From NCBI RefSeq assembly GCF_032598785.1, contig NZ_CP102984.1: DNA of 64,000 nucleotides; one strand, given 5' to 3'. The notes beneath the pieces are model-generated. The model had not been told where the DNA came from. It searched no databases and saw only the letters and a program-made list of their open reading frames with translations. The stretch comes from Terrisporobacter petrolearius (GTDB lineage Bacteria > Bacillota > Clostridia > Peptostreptococcales > Peptostreptococcaceae). The translations under genes were made by a program, and so were the position numbers. Below, one piece after another: positions 51,290 through 60,554 of the stretch; within the stretch, counting starts at the first letter, position 1, and every line of letters starts with the position of its first letter.

Positions 51290-51964
51290 ATGAGTATATT
51301 AAAAGGGATAAATTTAGTTAAGATATATGGACAGGAACCAAATATAGTAAGAGCCTTAGATCATGTAAATATTGATATAAATGAAGGAGAGTTTGTTGCT
51401 ATAATTGGAACATCAGGAAGTGGAAAATCTACCCTGTTAAATATGTTAGGCGGTTTAGATAGGTTAACTGAAGGATACGTAATTATAAATAATAAAAAAT
51501 TAAGTGAAATGAACGATGAAGAAGTAACTATTTTTAGAAGAAGAAATATAGGTTTTATTTTTCAAAATTATAACTTAGTACCTATACTAAATGTTTATGA
51601 AAACATAGTTCTTCCTATAGAATTAGATGGTGTAAAAATAGATACAGAGTATGTTGATTCAATAATAAACACTTTAGGATTAAGTGATAAATTGACCAAT
51701 ATGCCAAATAACTTATCCGGGGGGCAACAGCAACGTGTGGCAATAGCAAGAGCCCTAGCTACTAAACCAGCTATAATTTTAGCAGATGAGCCTACTGGAA
51801 ATCTTGATAGTAAAACAGGAATGGATGTAATAGGTCTTCTTAAAATGACTAGTCAAAAATTCAATCAAACAATGGTAATGATAACTCACAACGAAGAGAT
51901 AGCACAATTAGCAGATAGAGTTATAAGAATTGAAGATGGCAAGGTGGCGAGAGGTGATGAATGA
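51290..51964 (+). CDS. ABC transporter ATP-binding subunit (BceA/LolD type)
   Basis: A 224-aa ATPase. It has Walker A GTSGSGKST near residue 40, FIFQNYNLVPIL, signature LSGGQQQRVAIARAL, Walker B IILADEPTGNLDS and MITHNEE. It closely resembles the ATPase at 27.0 kb. ATG 51290 is behind GAGGTGG. The stop overlaps the permease start (ATGATG). It probably also powers the second permease at 56.4 kb, which has no ATPase gene of its own nearby (inference). Confidence 0.93.
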   Translation: MSILKGINLVKIYGQEPNIVRALDHVNIDINEGEFVAIIGTSGSGKSTLLNMLGGLDRLTEGYVIINNKKLSEMNDEEVTIFRRRNIGFIFQNYNLVPILNVYENIVLPIELDGVKIDTEYVDSIINTLGLSDKLTNMPNNLSGGQQQRVAIARALATKPAIILADEPTGNLDSKTGMDVIGLLKMTSQKFNQTMVMITHNEEIAQLADRVIRIEDGKVARGDE

Positions 51965-54483
51965 TGAAAATAGAAAACAATAATAAAAATATAATAAAGA
52001 AAATCACAAAATCATCTCTTAAATCTAATAAGACTAGAAATATTTTCGTAGTGGTAGCAATTGCTTTAACTACTTTTATGATATCTTCTGTATTTACTTT
52101 AGGAATGAGTTTTGCAAAAAACTACGCAACAATGAACTTAAGAGATCAAGGAACAATAGCAAGTACTTTTCTGTCAAATCCAACAGATAAACAGATTAAA
52201 GAAATTATAGATTTAGATGTGGCTAAAAATATTGGTAAGGAAATAAATGCAGGTGTTGTAAGTTCAAAAGAGTTAAGTAAAAGCAAAACTACTATATCAC
52301 TTAAATATTTAGATGAAACAAACTGGGAGAAACAGCTTAGTCCCTGTATAAGTGATATAGAAGGAGATTATCCTGCTAAAGAAAATGAAATTATGATATC
52401 TAAAATATCATTAAAATTTTTAGATAAAGAAAATGCTAAAATAGGAGATAAAATAAAAATACCTTGTGATATAAGTGGAAAAGTAAGTGAAAAGGAATTT
52501 ATAATAAGTGGATATTTTACCTCTTATGCTTATATCCAAGATAGTGGAGAAATATTTGTATCAGAGGCTTTTATAAAAGATAACAATTTAACTTTAGAAA
52601 AAAATGGGCAACTTTTAATTACTTTAGGAAAAAATAAAAAAAATGAGGCACCAGAGCTTTTAGAAAAAGAAGTATCTTTAAATAAAAATCAAAAATTTGA
52701 ATATAACTATGATCTGGAGCAAGATTCAAAAAGCATAATGCTGGCATCTGTAAGTATTGTAGCTATTATAGGTGGATTTATAGTATTTAGTGGCTATTTA
52801 CTTATTTACAACATTTTATATATAGCAGTCACTAAAAATATTCAGTTCTATGGATTACTTAAAACTATAGGAACATCACCAAAACAAATTAAAAAAATAG
52901 TAAGAGGACAAGGTCTTAGATTAGCAGCCATAGGCATACCAATAGGGGTAACTTTATCAGTCTTAGTTTCTTATTTAATTGTGCCATCTGCCATTGAAGG
53001 AATGAGTATGGGAACTTATTATGAATCTATGATGCCTAGTAAAATATATTTTACTCCGCTAGTATTTGTAGGGACTATATTATTTGCACTAATTACCATA
53101 TTAATAAGTTGTAAAAAGCCGGCTAAAATTGCTAGTAGTATTTCGCCAATAGAAGCTATGAAATTTAGTGGGAAGAAATCTAAAAAAGAAAAGAAAAATA
53201 GAAATTCTACTAAGGGTGGAAAACTTTATAAAATGGCTTGGAACAATGTTTTTAGAGATAAAAAACGTGCAATATTAGTTTTTTTATCTTTATTTATGGG
53301 GATCATGACATATTTAAGTGTAAATACTTTTATGGATAGTATTAGTTTAGAAAATTATGCTAATAAATATTTATATAATGATTTTGAAATACAAAATTAT
53401 TATGATGACAATTCAACTTTAAATAACAAATTTATAGAGGAAATAAGGAATATAAAAGGTGTTAATTCTGTAGAAATTTTAGCATCTTCATCGATACAAA
53501 TGGACATGAATAAAAAAGTAATGATGCCTCCTTTAGAAAGAGGATATAGCATGCATGGTGGTGATTTAGGAGAATTAGATAAATATTTAAAAGAAATAGA
53601 AAAAGATCCTAGTAAATTATCACCAATGGTAGTTGGATTAGAAGATAAAACTATAGAAAGATATGACGATGCAATTAATAAAAAAATCGATATAGAAGCT
53701 TTTAAAAAAGGAAACTTAGCTCTAATTGATGGATTCTATTACGATGATGAAGAAAAATTAGATTTTTCAAAAGAAACAATAACTTTTAGAAATACTAAAG
53801 AACATAAATCTAAGGAAATAAATATAGAGCTAATGACAGATGAAAATGCAATTTTATCTATAGGTTCAAGTCAAACTGGTATGCCAGTAATATATGTCAG
53901 TTCTTCTACTTTAAATAAATTGACTAAAGATACTAGAAATCATTTAATATATGTTGACGTGGAAGATAGCTATGATAGTGAAGTAAAAAGTAAATTAAAA
54001 ACACTAGCCAGTAAAAATCGATTCTACCTTAAATCTAAAACAGATACTATGAATAATTATGAAAAAAGTTCTATGATAATGAATTTAGTAGGTGGAGGAA
54101 TTGCCATAATTTTAATAATTATAGGTCTATTAAATTTCATTAATGTTATGGTTACTAATGTAAATGTTAGATTAAAAGAACTTACCATAATGGAAAGTAT
54201 AGGTATGACTAAAAAACAAATTATAAAAATGTTAACTTTAGAAGGTGCATATTATGCAGGAATAACTACTTTAATCACATGTACCTTAGGTATGGAAGTA
54301 GTATATCTTATTGCACAACTTACAAAACAAATTGCTGATTATGCAGAATTTGTTTTTCCTACAATACCATTACTTTCTTTAATTACATTAATATTTGCTG
54401 TCTGCTTAATAATTCCAAGTATAGTTTACAAATACAGTAGCAAAGCAAGTGTAACAGAAAGGTTAAGAGAAATAGAAAATTAG
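51961..54483 (+). CDS. FtsX-family ABC permease, copy 1
   Basis: An 840-aa permease. It has an N-terminal segment (about 24-46), an external domain of about 200 residues, three membrane segments with the FYGLLKTIGTSPKQIKKIVRGQGLR coupling loop, and KPAKIASSISPIEAMKFS after them. A second half has a segment near 438, an external domain of 240 residues and three final segments with ELTIMESIGMTKKQIIKML. It is paralogous throughout to the permease at 56.4 kb. It probably forms a complex with the ATPase just upstream. Role in antimicrobial-peptide sensing or resistance is inferred from the neighbouring two-component system. Confidence 0.9.
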   Translation: MMKIENNNKNIIKKITKSSLKSNKTRNIFVVVAIALTTFMISSVFTLGMSFAKNYATMNLRDQGTIASTFLSNPTDKQIKEIIDLDVAKNIGKEINAGVVSSKELSKSKTTISLKYLDETNWEKQLSPCISDIEGDYPAKENEIMISKISLKFLDKENAKIGDKIKIPCDISGKVSEKEFIISGYFTSYAYIQDSGEIFVSEAFIKDNNLTLEKNGQLLITLGKNKKNEAPELLEKEVSLNKNQKFEYNYDLEQDSKSIMLASVSIVAIIGGFIVFSGYLLIYNILYIAVTKNIQFYGLLKTIGTSPKQIKKIVRGQGLRLAAIGIPIGVTLSVLVSYLIVPSAIEGMSMGTYYESMMPSKIYFTPLVFVGTILFALITILISCKKPAKIASSISPIEAMKFSGKKSKKEKKNRNSTKGGKLYKMAWNNVFRDKKRAILVFLSLFMGIMTYLSVNTFMDSISLENYANKYLYNDFEIQNYYDDNSTLNNKFIEEIRNIKGVNSVEILASSSIQMDMNKKVMMPPLERGYSMHGGDLGELDKYLKEIEKDPSKLSPMVVGLEDKTIERYDDAINKKIDIEAFKKGNLALIDGFYYDDEEKLDFSKETITFRNTKEHKSKEINIELMTDENAILSIGSSQTGMPVIYVSSSTLNKLTKDTRNHLIYVDVEDSYDSEVKSKLKTLASKNRFYLKSKTDTMNNYEKSSMIMNLVGGGIAIILIIIGLLNFINVMVTNVNVRLKELTIMESIGMTKKQIIKMLTLEGAYYAGITTLITCTLGMEVVYLIAQLTKQIADYAEFVFPTIPLLSLITLIFAVCLIIPSIVYKYSSKASVTERLREIEN

Positions 54484-54557
54484 AAAATAAGTAATAGTGG
54501 TAGGTATGAAAAATCTACCACTATTGTTATAATTAGATAGGAAATTTGATTAAAGGG

Positions 54558-55241
54558 GTGATTATTATAGGTACAATTTTAATAATAGAAGATGATAGGG
54601 TATTAAATAAGGGAGTTGCCTTTGCATTAAAAAAAGAAGGCTACAAAATCATAAGCGCATACAATATGGAAGAAGGGAAAAATGCTATTTTACAAAATGA
54701 AATAGACTTCTTACTTTTAGATATTAATTTACCTGATGGAAGTGGGTTAGATTTGTGTAGAAGTATAAATGACAAGATGAATTTTCCCATAGTATTTTTT
54801 ACAGCAAATGATACAGAAAAAGATATGATTCAAGGGTTTGAGTGTGGTTGTGACGATTATATTTCAAAGCCTTTTTCTATGGATGTCTTAAAATTAAAAA
54901 TAAGTGCTATTCTAAAAAGAAACACTTCTCCAAAGAAGGATATTTTTAAATACAAAAATATGAAAATTGATTATATTAGTAGAAAAGTTTATAAAAATGA
55001 TGAAGAAGTTTATTTAACGGTTACAGAGTATAAATTATTGGAAGTGTTAAGCAGAAATAAAGGTAGGGCTATGACTAAGGAGATTTTATTAGATAAACTT
55101 TGGGATAACAATGGAAACTACGTAGATGAAAACACTTTATCAGTAAATATAAGAAGACTTCGTAAGAAAATAGAAGATGATGGGAAAAAACCTGAATATA
55201 TAGTTACCTTATTTGGTATTGGATATATTATGGGAGAATAA
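54558..55241 (+). CDS. OmpR-family response regulator
   Basis: About 227 aa. The receiver domain has acidic residues in IIEDD, phospho-acceptor Asp in FLLLDINLPDGSG (near residue 55) and KPFS. The C-terminal winged helix reads YLTVTEYKLLEVLSRNKGRAMTKEILLDKLWD. It likely binds the TGTCAG repeats. The start is unusual: the ribosome site AAAGGGG (54552-54558) is best spaced for an ATA codon at 54567 (ATA-GGT-ACA), exactly where family members begin. The conventional GTG 54558 overlaps the site, and TTG 54546 lies upstream of it. Confidence 0.9.
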   Translation: MIIIGTILIIEDDRVLNKGVAFALKKEGYKIISAYNMEEGKNAILQNEIDFLLLDINLPDGSGLDLCRSINDKMNFPIVFFTANDTEKDMIQGFECGCDDYISKPFSMDVLKLKISAILKRNTSPKKDIFKYKNMKIDYISRKVYKNDEEVYLTVTEYKLLEVLSRNKGRAMTKEILLDKLWDNNGNYVDENTLSVNIRRLRKKIEDDGKKPEYIVTLFGIGYIMGE

Positions 55242-55244
55242 TTT

Positions 55245-56279
55245 ATGGATAAAAAATTTAATAGAAAAAATAATGCATTTAAAATATGTCTTATAATTTT
55301 TTCTTTAATTTTTAATGTACTAATTGGATTTTTAAGTAAAAGTTTTAAGATTAATTTAATTATTTTAGTATTTAATTTAATTATAATTTTCATGTTTTTT
55401 ATTTATGAAAGAATGTTTCACAACTATATGAAAGATATACTAATAAAACTATCAGATATGTTAGCTACCATATCTGATATGAGGAAAACTGAAGTATTTT
55501 CTATGATAGACGATTCTCTATTTTCAAAACTACAACATCAGACTTTAAGATTAACTAATATTTTAAAAACTCAAAACAGTAAAATAGAAGAGGATAAAAA
55601 TGAAATAAAATCATTAATCTCTGATATAGCTCATCAGTTAAAAACACCTTTAACAAATATGAAAATGTACAGTGAATTTTTACAAGATGAAGATTTGACA
55701 AAAAAAGAGAGACAAGAGTTTAATGAAATTATTCTTTTGTCATTAGACAAACTTTGTTTTTTAGTGGAAAATATGATAAAAATGTCTAGACTGGAAAGTT
55801 CAGTAATTAGTATAAATCAAAAATATGAAGATTTAAATGATACAATTTTAATGGCTATTACGCAACTTCATAAAAAAGCTGAAATGAAAAATATACATAT
55901 TGATTTTAGACAAAAAGATAAAGTTAATCTATACCACGATAAAAAATGGACATGTGAAGCTATTTTTAACATAATTGAAAATGCAATAAAATACTCCAAA
56001 GAAAATAGCAAAATAAATATAGCCATACAAAAATATGAGATGTTTACTCGAATTGATATTGAAGATCATGGAATTGGAATAAAAGAAGAGGAAATTCCCA
56101 AGATATTTTCTAGATTTTATAGAGGTCAAAATGTACAAGATAAAGAAGGAATAGGAATAGGTCTTTATTTAAGCAGACAAATAATTACAAAACAAGATGG
56201 ATATATAAAAGTGAAATCACAAGATACAGGTAGTACTTTTTCCATATTTATGTTAAATGATATAAAGAATAAAATATAA
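55245..56279 (+). CDS. Sensor histidine kinase (BceS-like, intramembrane sensing)
   Basis: A 344-aa kinase. Two adjacent membrane segments (about 12-29 and 34-54) have almost no external loop, the mark of kinases that sense through an ABC permease. The phospho-acceptor His lies in SDIAHQLKTPLTNMK, the N box is NIIENAIKYSKE, and G boxes are DHGIGIKEEEIPKIFSRFYRG and GIGIGLYLSRQI. It starts three bases after the regulator stop. The partners are the OmpR regulator upstream and the FtsX permeases on either side. Confidence 0.92.
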   Translation: MDKKFNRKNNAFKICLIIFSLIFNVLIGFLSKSFKINLIILVFNLIIIFMFFIYERMFHNYMKDILIKLSDMLATISDMRKTEVFSMIDDSLFSKLQHQTLRLTNILKTQNSKIEEDKNEIKSLISDIAHQLKTPLTNMKMYSEFLQDEDLTKKERQEFNEIILLSLDKLCFLVENMIKMSRLESSVISINQKYEDLNDTILMAITQLHKKAEMKNIHIDFRQKDKVNLYHDKKWTCEAIFNIIENAIKYSKENSKINIAIQKYEMFTRIDIEDHGIGIKEEEIPKIFSRFYRGQNVQDKEGIGIGLYLSRQIITKQDGYIKVKSQDTGSTFSIFMLNDIKNKI

Positions 56280-56288
56280 TAAATAAAA

Positions 56289-56329
56289 ATCAGATTAGAA
56301 GTAAGAAAATATCATAATCTGATTTTTTT
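56289..56329 (+). terminator. Terminator after the two-component genes
   Basis: Stem AATCAGATTA / TAATCTGATT followed by TTTTTTT, just before the next promoter. Confidence 0.85.
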
Positions 56330-56331
56330 TA

Positions 56332-56369
56332 TGTAAGAGGATTGTCAGAAGTATTTATTATTATATAAC
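56332..56369 (+). promoter_or_regulatory. TGTCAG-repeat promoter 3
   Basis: TGTAAG at 56332 and TGTCAG at 56343, 11 bp apart, the second overlapping -35 TTGTCA (56342-56347). A 16-bp spacer and -10 TATAAC (56364-56369) follow. It drives the second permease gene. Confidence 0.65.
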
Positions 56370-56409
56370 TATAGCATGATGAATAGATAGAGGAAAAAGG
56401 GTGGAAGAG

Positions 56410-58914
56410 ATGAAGTTCAAAAATAATAATAAAAATATAGTAAATAAGATAACAAAATCATCATTAAAATTTAACAGAGGTAGAAAAATATTTGTAGTCC
56501 TTGCTATAGTACTTACTACATTTATGACGTGCTCAATATTTACTATAGGAGTTAGTCTTGTAAATAATTATAATAGGATGAATATTAGAATAAGAGGAAC
56601 AACATCAGATGCCATGTTGTCAAATCCTAAAAAAGAGCAAATTGAAGCTATAAAGAATTTGGGTTTAACCACATCAATTGGGGAAGAAATTTTAGTAGGC
56701 AATGTTATTAATCAAAAATTAGAAAAAGACAATAATAAAATATTTTTAAAATATTATGATAAAGAAAACTGGGAAAAACAAATTACACCTACAATAAGCA
56801 ACGTAGAGGGAAACTATCCAATAAATGAAGATGAAGTTATGGTATCTACTAAAGCATTAGAGTTTTTAGGAAAAGAAGATGCGAAAATAGGAGAAAAAAT
56901 TAAGCTAGAATATATAGATGAAAAAGGAAATAAAAGTAAGAAAGAGTTTATATTAAGTGGTAAATATAAGACTTATTCAGTTACTGAAAAAATAGGATAC
57001 TTAGCACTATCAAAAGATTATATAAAAAATAATGATTTAAGTGTATGCCATGATGGTTCAATTACTATTAGTTTTAAATCTGGTAAAAAATATAATGCAC
57101 AACAGATTTTGAAGTCTAAGATTAAATTAGATGATATGCAAGAATTTGATTACTATAACGATGTTGATGAAGATGGAAAAGAAGTAAAGAAAAATCTTAT
57201 TATTGTTATGGCAACTATAGGGTTATTTGTAGCATTTAGTGGATATTTACTTATATACAATATAATGTACATATCTGTTAGTAAAGATATACATTTTTAT
57301 GGATTAATAAAGACTATAGGTGCATCTCCAAAACAAATTAAGAAAATAGTAAATGGACAGGCGTTTAAACTTGCTATTATAGGTATTCCAATAGGACTGG
57401 CTTTAGGGGCAATGGTGTCGTTTGGAGTTGTACCTATGATTCTTGGAAGTTTTTATTCTGATGCTTATGCTAATGCAATGCCAGGAGACATATCCTTTAA
57501 TCCCTTAATATTTATATCATCAACCATATTTTCAATACTAACAGTAAGTATCAGTTGTAGAAAACCAGCAAAAATAGCAAGTTCCATATCGCCAACAGAA
57601 GCACTTAAATATTCCATAGGAAATAAACAAAAGAAAAATAATAACAATGGTTATAGAAAAAGTACTAATGGTGGAAAAATTTATAAGATGGCGTATCACA
57701 ACGTATTTAGAGATAAAAAACGTGCAACTTTAGTATTTTCATCTCTCTTTATGGGGATTATGACATATTTAAGTATTTATACTTTTACTAGTAGTTTAAG
57801 TGTGGAAAATTATATTGATACATATATAAGCAGTGATTTTAGAGTGCAAAATATTCAAGCTATAGACGAAAAAATGAACGACGATTTTATAAAAGAAGTA
57901 GAAAATATTAAAGGTGTGGAGTCAGTTAATAAATTTAAATTTTCTAATTTACAAAGTGATACAAATGAAATACCACGTTTATTGAGTAAATTTGTATATG
58001 ATAAAGATGACATACAAGAAATAACGGATTTTCAAGGGAAAATGAAAATTGAAACACCTCTGTATCATAGGTCTTTTATAATTGGAGTGGATGATTTAGC
58101 AATAGAAAAATTTAGTGAAAGGAGTAATGTTAAAATTGATTTAGATAATTTTAAGTCAGGAAAAATTGCTTTAATAGATACTTTATCTTATTCAAAAGAA
58201 GAGAAAAATAACCTAGATAATACAATTACTTTAAAAGGTAAATATAGCAAGTCCTTGACTTTTAAGACGGTAAAATTTGAAAATGATTCTAATTTACTAC
58301 CAGATATAGGGTTGCCTGTTATTTATATAAGTTCAACTCAGATTGAAAATTTAGATAAAAAAGCCGTTAATAGTATGTTGTATATAAACGTAGATAAAAA
58401 ATATGAAGAAGAAATATATTCTAGGCTCAACGAAATGATAGACTCAGAGTATTTATTTGTAGAGTCAAGAGCACAACTAGTTAAGGAGTTTAGCAATAAT
58501 GTGACAATCATGAATATTATATCTACTAGTATGTCTGCAATATTGATTTTGATAGGAGTGTTAAACTTTATCAATGTTATGGTTACAAGTATCAACACGA
58601 GACGAAAAGAATTAGCAATAATGGAAAGTATAGGAATGACAAAGAAACAAATTAAGAATATGTTAGTGTTTGAAGGAGGGTATTATGCAGGAATAACTAC
58701 TTTTCTTGTATCAACTTTTGGAATGGCAATTATATTTGAAATAGCAAAAACAACTAAGAAAATTGCTAGTTATGCAAAATTTGTATTTCCTACATTACCT
58801 GTTATATGTTTACTAGTTTTTATATTTGTAATTTGTTTAATTTCTCCATTAGTTGTTTATAAATATTCCAGTCTAAAAAGTATTACAGAAAGGCTTAGAG
58901 AAATTGAAAAATAA
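56410..58914 (+). CDS. FtsX-family ABC permease, copy 2
   Basis: An 834-aa permease that aligns throughout with the one at 51.96 kb, from the NNNKNI N-terminus to the RLREIEK end, including FYGLIKTIGASPKQIKKIVNGQ and ELAIMESIGMTKKQIKNML. The external domain in the second half is the most divergent part, suggesting a different ligand. It has no ATPase gene beside it and probably shares the one at 51.29 kb. ATG 56410 matches the paralogue's start; a GTG nine bases earlier overlaps the ribosome site. Confidence 0.88.
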   Translation: MKFKNNNKNIVNKITKSSLKFNRGRKIFVVLAIVLTTFMTCSIFTIGVSLVNNYNRMNIRIRGTTSDAMLSNPKKEQIEAIKNLGLTTSIGEEILVGNVINQKLEKDNNKIFLKYYDKENWEKQITPTISNVEGNYPINEDEVMVSTKALEFLGKEDAKIGEKIKLEYIDEKGNKSKKEFILSGKYKTYSVTEKIGYLALSKDYIKNNDLSVCHDGSITISFKSGKKYNAQQILKSKIKLDDMQEFDYYNDVDEDGKEVKKNLIIVMATIGLFVAFSGYLLIYNIMYISVSKDIHFYGLIKTIGASPKQIKKIVNGQAFKLAIIGIPIGLALGAMVSFGVVPMILGSFYSDAYANAMPGDISFNPLIFISSTIFSILTVSISCRKPAKIASSISPTEALKYSIGNKQKKNNNNGYRKSTNGGKIYKMAYHNVFRDKKRATLVFSSLFMGIMTYLSIYTFTSSLSVENYIDTYISSDFRVQNIQAIDEKMNDDFIKEVENIKGVESVNKFKFSNLQSDTNEIPRLLSKFVYDKDDIQEITDFQGKMKIETPLYHRSFIIGVDDLAIEKFSERSNVKIDLDNFKSGKIALIDTLSYSKEEKNNLDNTITLKGKYSKSLTFKTVKFENDSNLLPDIGLPVIYISSTQIENLDKKAVNSMLYINVDKKYEEEIYSRLNEMIDSEYLFVESRAQLVKEFSNNVTIMNIISTSMSAILILIGVLNFINVMVTSINTRRKELAIMESIGMTKKQIKNMLVFEGGYYAGITTFLVSTFGMAIIFEIAKTTKKIASYAKFVFPTLPVICLLVFIFVICLISPLVVYKYSSLKSITERLREIEK

Positions 58915-58927
58915 ATGAAAGTAAAAA

Positions 58928-58965
58928 AACAGATGAGTCCCAAGGAAACTTTAGGATTCATCTAT
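58928..58965. terminator. Terminator between convergent genes
   Basis: Stem AGATGAGTCC / GGATTCATCT with flanking A and T runs. It overlaps the end of the leftward DUF2812 gene. Confidence 0.8.
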
Positions 58966-59479
58966 TTTTTTTTAATTTTCGATATTTCATAAAAGTTGGT
59001 ATATTTACAGTAAAAACTATTATGGCTATTAAAATTAACAACAATGCAAAAACTTTATCTGTAGATCCTATAGGAGAATATAAAATATTTAGTATTGAAA
59101 AACAAACTAAAAATATAAATGCAAAAAGCCTAAATAATAATATTCTTCTAAAATAATCAATCTTAGATTCCAAATTAGAAAACATACTGAATTTACCTAA
59201 CATTTTTTTTCGTCTAAAAAATACCCAATTTCTATAGTCACATACATATTCAACGCCCCACTCATCTTCTAAGTAATTGAGAAAATCCTCTTGGTTAGGA
59301 GAAGAAGAAAGATTTTCAAATAATTCAAGAAAGTAATTATATTCACCAGGATTGCATTTTTCAAATTTATACTTACAAAAGTTCCAACTTTTTAAAGCGT
59401 AGCCCTTGGAACACATTATGTTTATCCATTTTTCTTTTTTTTCATATTCACCAAGTGCGAAAAATTTATAAATAATCAT
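58958..59479 (-). CDS. DUF2812 family membrane protein
   Basis: A 173-aa protein. The N-terminal soluble part (EYEKKEKWINIMCSKGYALKSW ... YVCDYRNWVFFRR) is the DUF2812 signature, and two C-terminal membrane segments (about 112-132 and 138-160) follow. DUF2812 proteins are frequent accessories of transport or regulatory operons, with no established activity. It starts at ATG 59479 behind GGAGGAT. Confidence 0.82.
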   Translation of the reverse strand: MIIYKFFALGEYEKKEKWINIMCSKGYALKSWNFCKYKFEKCNPGEYNYFLELFENLSSSPNQEDFLNYLEDEWGVEYVCDYRNWVFFRRKKMLGKFSMFSNLESKIDYFRRILLFRLFAFIFLVCFSILNILYSPIGSTDKVFALLLILIAIIVFTVNIPTFMKYRKLKKNR

Positions 59480-59697
59480 AAGAATCCTCCAATTAAAGTT
59501 TAAGAATAGTTAAATATGTTATATTAATATGATTTTTTTCATTTTATACAATAAGTATAGAACCATATTTAGGATATGTTAAGCACAAATGATTTAATTT
59601 CAAAATTAAATTAAAATAAAGACTTTTTACATATAATGATTTAAAATTGAAATATAGAATAAGAGTGGATAATTAATAAAGGAAGTGAGGTATTGTA

Positions 59698-60000
59698 ATG
59701 ATTTGTAAAGAATGTGGTGGAATGATTAAACATGAGGAAGAATACTGTAGAAAATGTGGAGCTTTAGTAATTAATTTTAAACAAAATGAAAACAAGAGTT
59801 TGAAAAATATATGTATAGAAAACAATGCAAGAGGTAAATGGCAAAGTTTTATAAATAAAATTGGCAATAAAGATACAAGAGATTATAAGGTGAAAGAAAC
59901 TAATAAACACAATTTAAATATAAATGATTTAGGTAATTTAGTTAATAAATATAGTGAATCGGTAAAAAACATATTATCTGAAGATAATAATAAAAAATAA
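59698..60000 (+). CDS. Small zinc-ribbon protein
   Basis: A 100-aa soluble protein. The N-terminal zinc ribbon CKECGGMIKHEEEYCRKCG (residues 3-21) is followed by a polar, helical, lysine/asparagine-rich tail. No further domain. It resembles zinc_ribbon_2 proteins, whose role is unclear. It starts at ATG 59698 behind AAGGAAGTGAGG and ends before a terminator at 60069. Confidence 0.75.
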   Translation: MICKECGGMIKHEEEYCRKCGALVINFKQNENKSLKNICIENNARGKWQSFINKIGNKDTRDYKVKETNKHNLNINDLGNLVNKYSESVKNILSEDNNKK

Positions 60001-60068
60001 AATAAGCTAAAAAATAACTAATTAAAATTGAAAATGATTTAATTTATAAAAATAGAGAATAATAAACT

Positions 60069-60101
60069 AAAAGTATTGATAAAATAATCAATACTTTTTT
60101 T
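60069..60101 (+). terminator. Terminator
   Basis: Stem AAAAGTATTGAT / ATCAATACTTTT followed by TTT. Confidence 0.88.
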
Positions 60102-60554
60102 AAGTTCAAAAAGGACAAGATATTACAATTTACTTGGACAAATTGTTTAGAAAAAAATAAGAAAATTTAAATTTATATTAAATGAATTTATTATTAATAT
60201 TAGTATATATCAACATTAAAAATCATATTAAATAAGAAAACAGTTAGACATACTAAACTTTTAAATAATTAATATAAACAATTGTAAAGATTGAAACAAT
60301 ATAAATAAGTTACCTACAGGCTTTTAAAGTTTTGTATGAGAGATAAAAAAATAAAAAAACTATTGAAAAATAGCTCGGAATTTTATATAATAGCTATTGT
60401 TGTTTAGAAATTATAAACTTAATGTTTACATATAATAACATGAAAAGTAAAAATTAAGTTCAATATACTAAATTAAAAATTTACTAATAATAAAAACAAA
60501 AGTCGACATAAAAGGATAAAAACAAATTTTATATAATAAAAGGGAGGTGTTGCT
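60102..60554 (+). other. AT-rich intergenic region upstream of the pot operon
   Basis: About 450 bp with no ORF and no clear hairpin. It presumably holds the promoter of the XRE-cupin and pot genes. I see no specific regulatory site that I could defend. Confidence 0.4.
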
